This document shows positions 62,277-64,000 of a stretch of 64,000 bases of DNA, piece by piece. Position 1 is the first letter of the stretch, and every line of letters begins with the position of its first letter. A model generated the notes under the pieces. It ran no database searches. It was not told the origin of the DNA and worked only from the letters and a program-made list of their open reading frames with translations. The translations under genes were made by a program, and so were the position numbers. Origin of the DNA: Propionibacterium sp. (GTDB taxonomy: Bacteria; Actinomycetota; Actinomycetes; Propionibacteriales; Propionibacteriaceae); assembly GCA_012517965.1 (NCBI GenBank), contig JAAYTZ010000113.1:62001-126000 (forward strand), in the 5' to 3' direction.

Positions 62277-64000
<1,724 letters not shown>

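Overview
The window is about 64 kb of very GC-rich chromosomal DNA, densely coded, with no gene-free stretch longer than about 215 bases. Family content points to an actinobacterium: SepH, DUF4193, DUF3093, DUF3710, DUF7455, an HrdB/SigA-SigB pair, LexA with a TCGAAC-N4-GTTCGA type SOS box, and many leaderless starts. The gene order follows the Mycobacterium tuberculosis Rv2727c-Rv2689c core block: miaA-dapF-hflX, lexA, an SOS gene, nrdR, PAC2, sigB, sigA, DUF4193-DUF3093-dut-DUF3710-OB-fold, two trkA genes and a TrmA-type methyltransferase. The B12-dependent ribonucleotide reductase NrdJ and the accessory genes fit Propionibacteriaceae, but that family placement is inference.

Layout. 0-4 kb: 3' end of miaA, a two-repeat MT0933-like antitoxin protein, dapF, hflX and a hemerythrin-like protein. 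4-10 kb: a DinG-type helicase and a three-gene 2-oxoacid dehydrogenase operon (E1 alpha, E1 beta, E2) behind a palindromic operator. 10-18 kb: lexA with its SOS box; a translationally coupled feoA-feoB-Nfu operon behind an iron-box-like region; a small membrane protein with two SOS boxes at the divS/chiZ position; nrdR-nrdJ behind a promoter with an NrdR-box-like element. 18-28 kb: accessory genes, including a frameshifted peptidoglycan-binding protein, a decayed SDR, a ThrRS-like/uridine kinase fusion, a patatin, an ArsR regulator, an acyltransferase, an AEC transporter, a YbjN-like protein, an FMN-binding protein and a UspA protein. 28-39 kb: hrpA, PAC2, tesB, sigB, an S9 peptidase and sigA. 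39-49.6 kb: a kinase-like protein, GNAT, sdaA, HAD, macrodomain, luciferase-like oxidoreductase, DUF7455, and a second type IIA topoisomerase (B and A subunits) flanking a beta-carbonic anhydrase. 49.7-55 kb: a GT-C-like membrane protein with an App1-type phosphatase, DUF5998, an alkaline-phosphatase superfamily protein and thymidine kinase. 55-64 kb: sepH, DUF4193, DUF4235, DUF3093-dut-DUF3710-OB operon, a trkA pair, the methyltransferase with a C14 tract, a DUF6767-like gene and the 5' part of acnA.

Functionally the block joins DNA-damage control (LexA and an SOS-induced membrane protein that may pause division), dNTP supply (NrdR/NrdJ, Dut, Tdk), iron acquisition (FeoAB-Nfu), the two main sigma factors, chromosome topology and division (SepH). 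The most notable signals are the double-SOS-box membrane protein, a TANNNT hexamer 6-8 nt ahead of at least 16 start codons, a GGACGCC heptamer enriched even between genes, and homopolymer lesions (C14 in the methyltransferase, G6 in the peptidoglycan-binding gene). I see no CRISPR array, insertion sequence, prophage, rRNA or tRNA gene.
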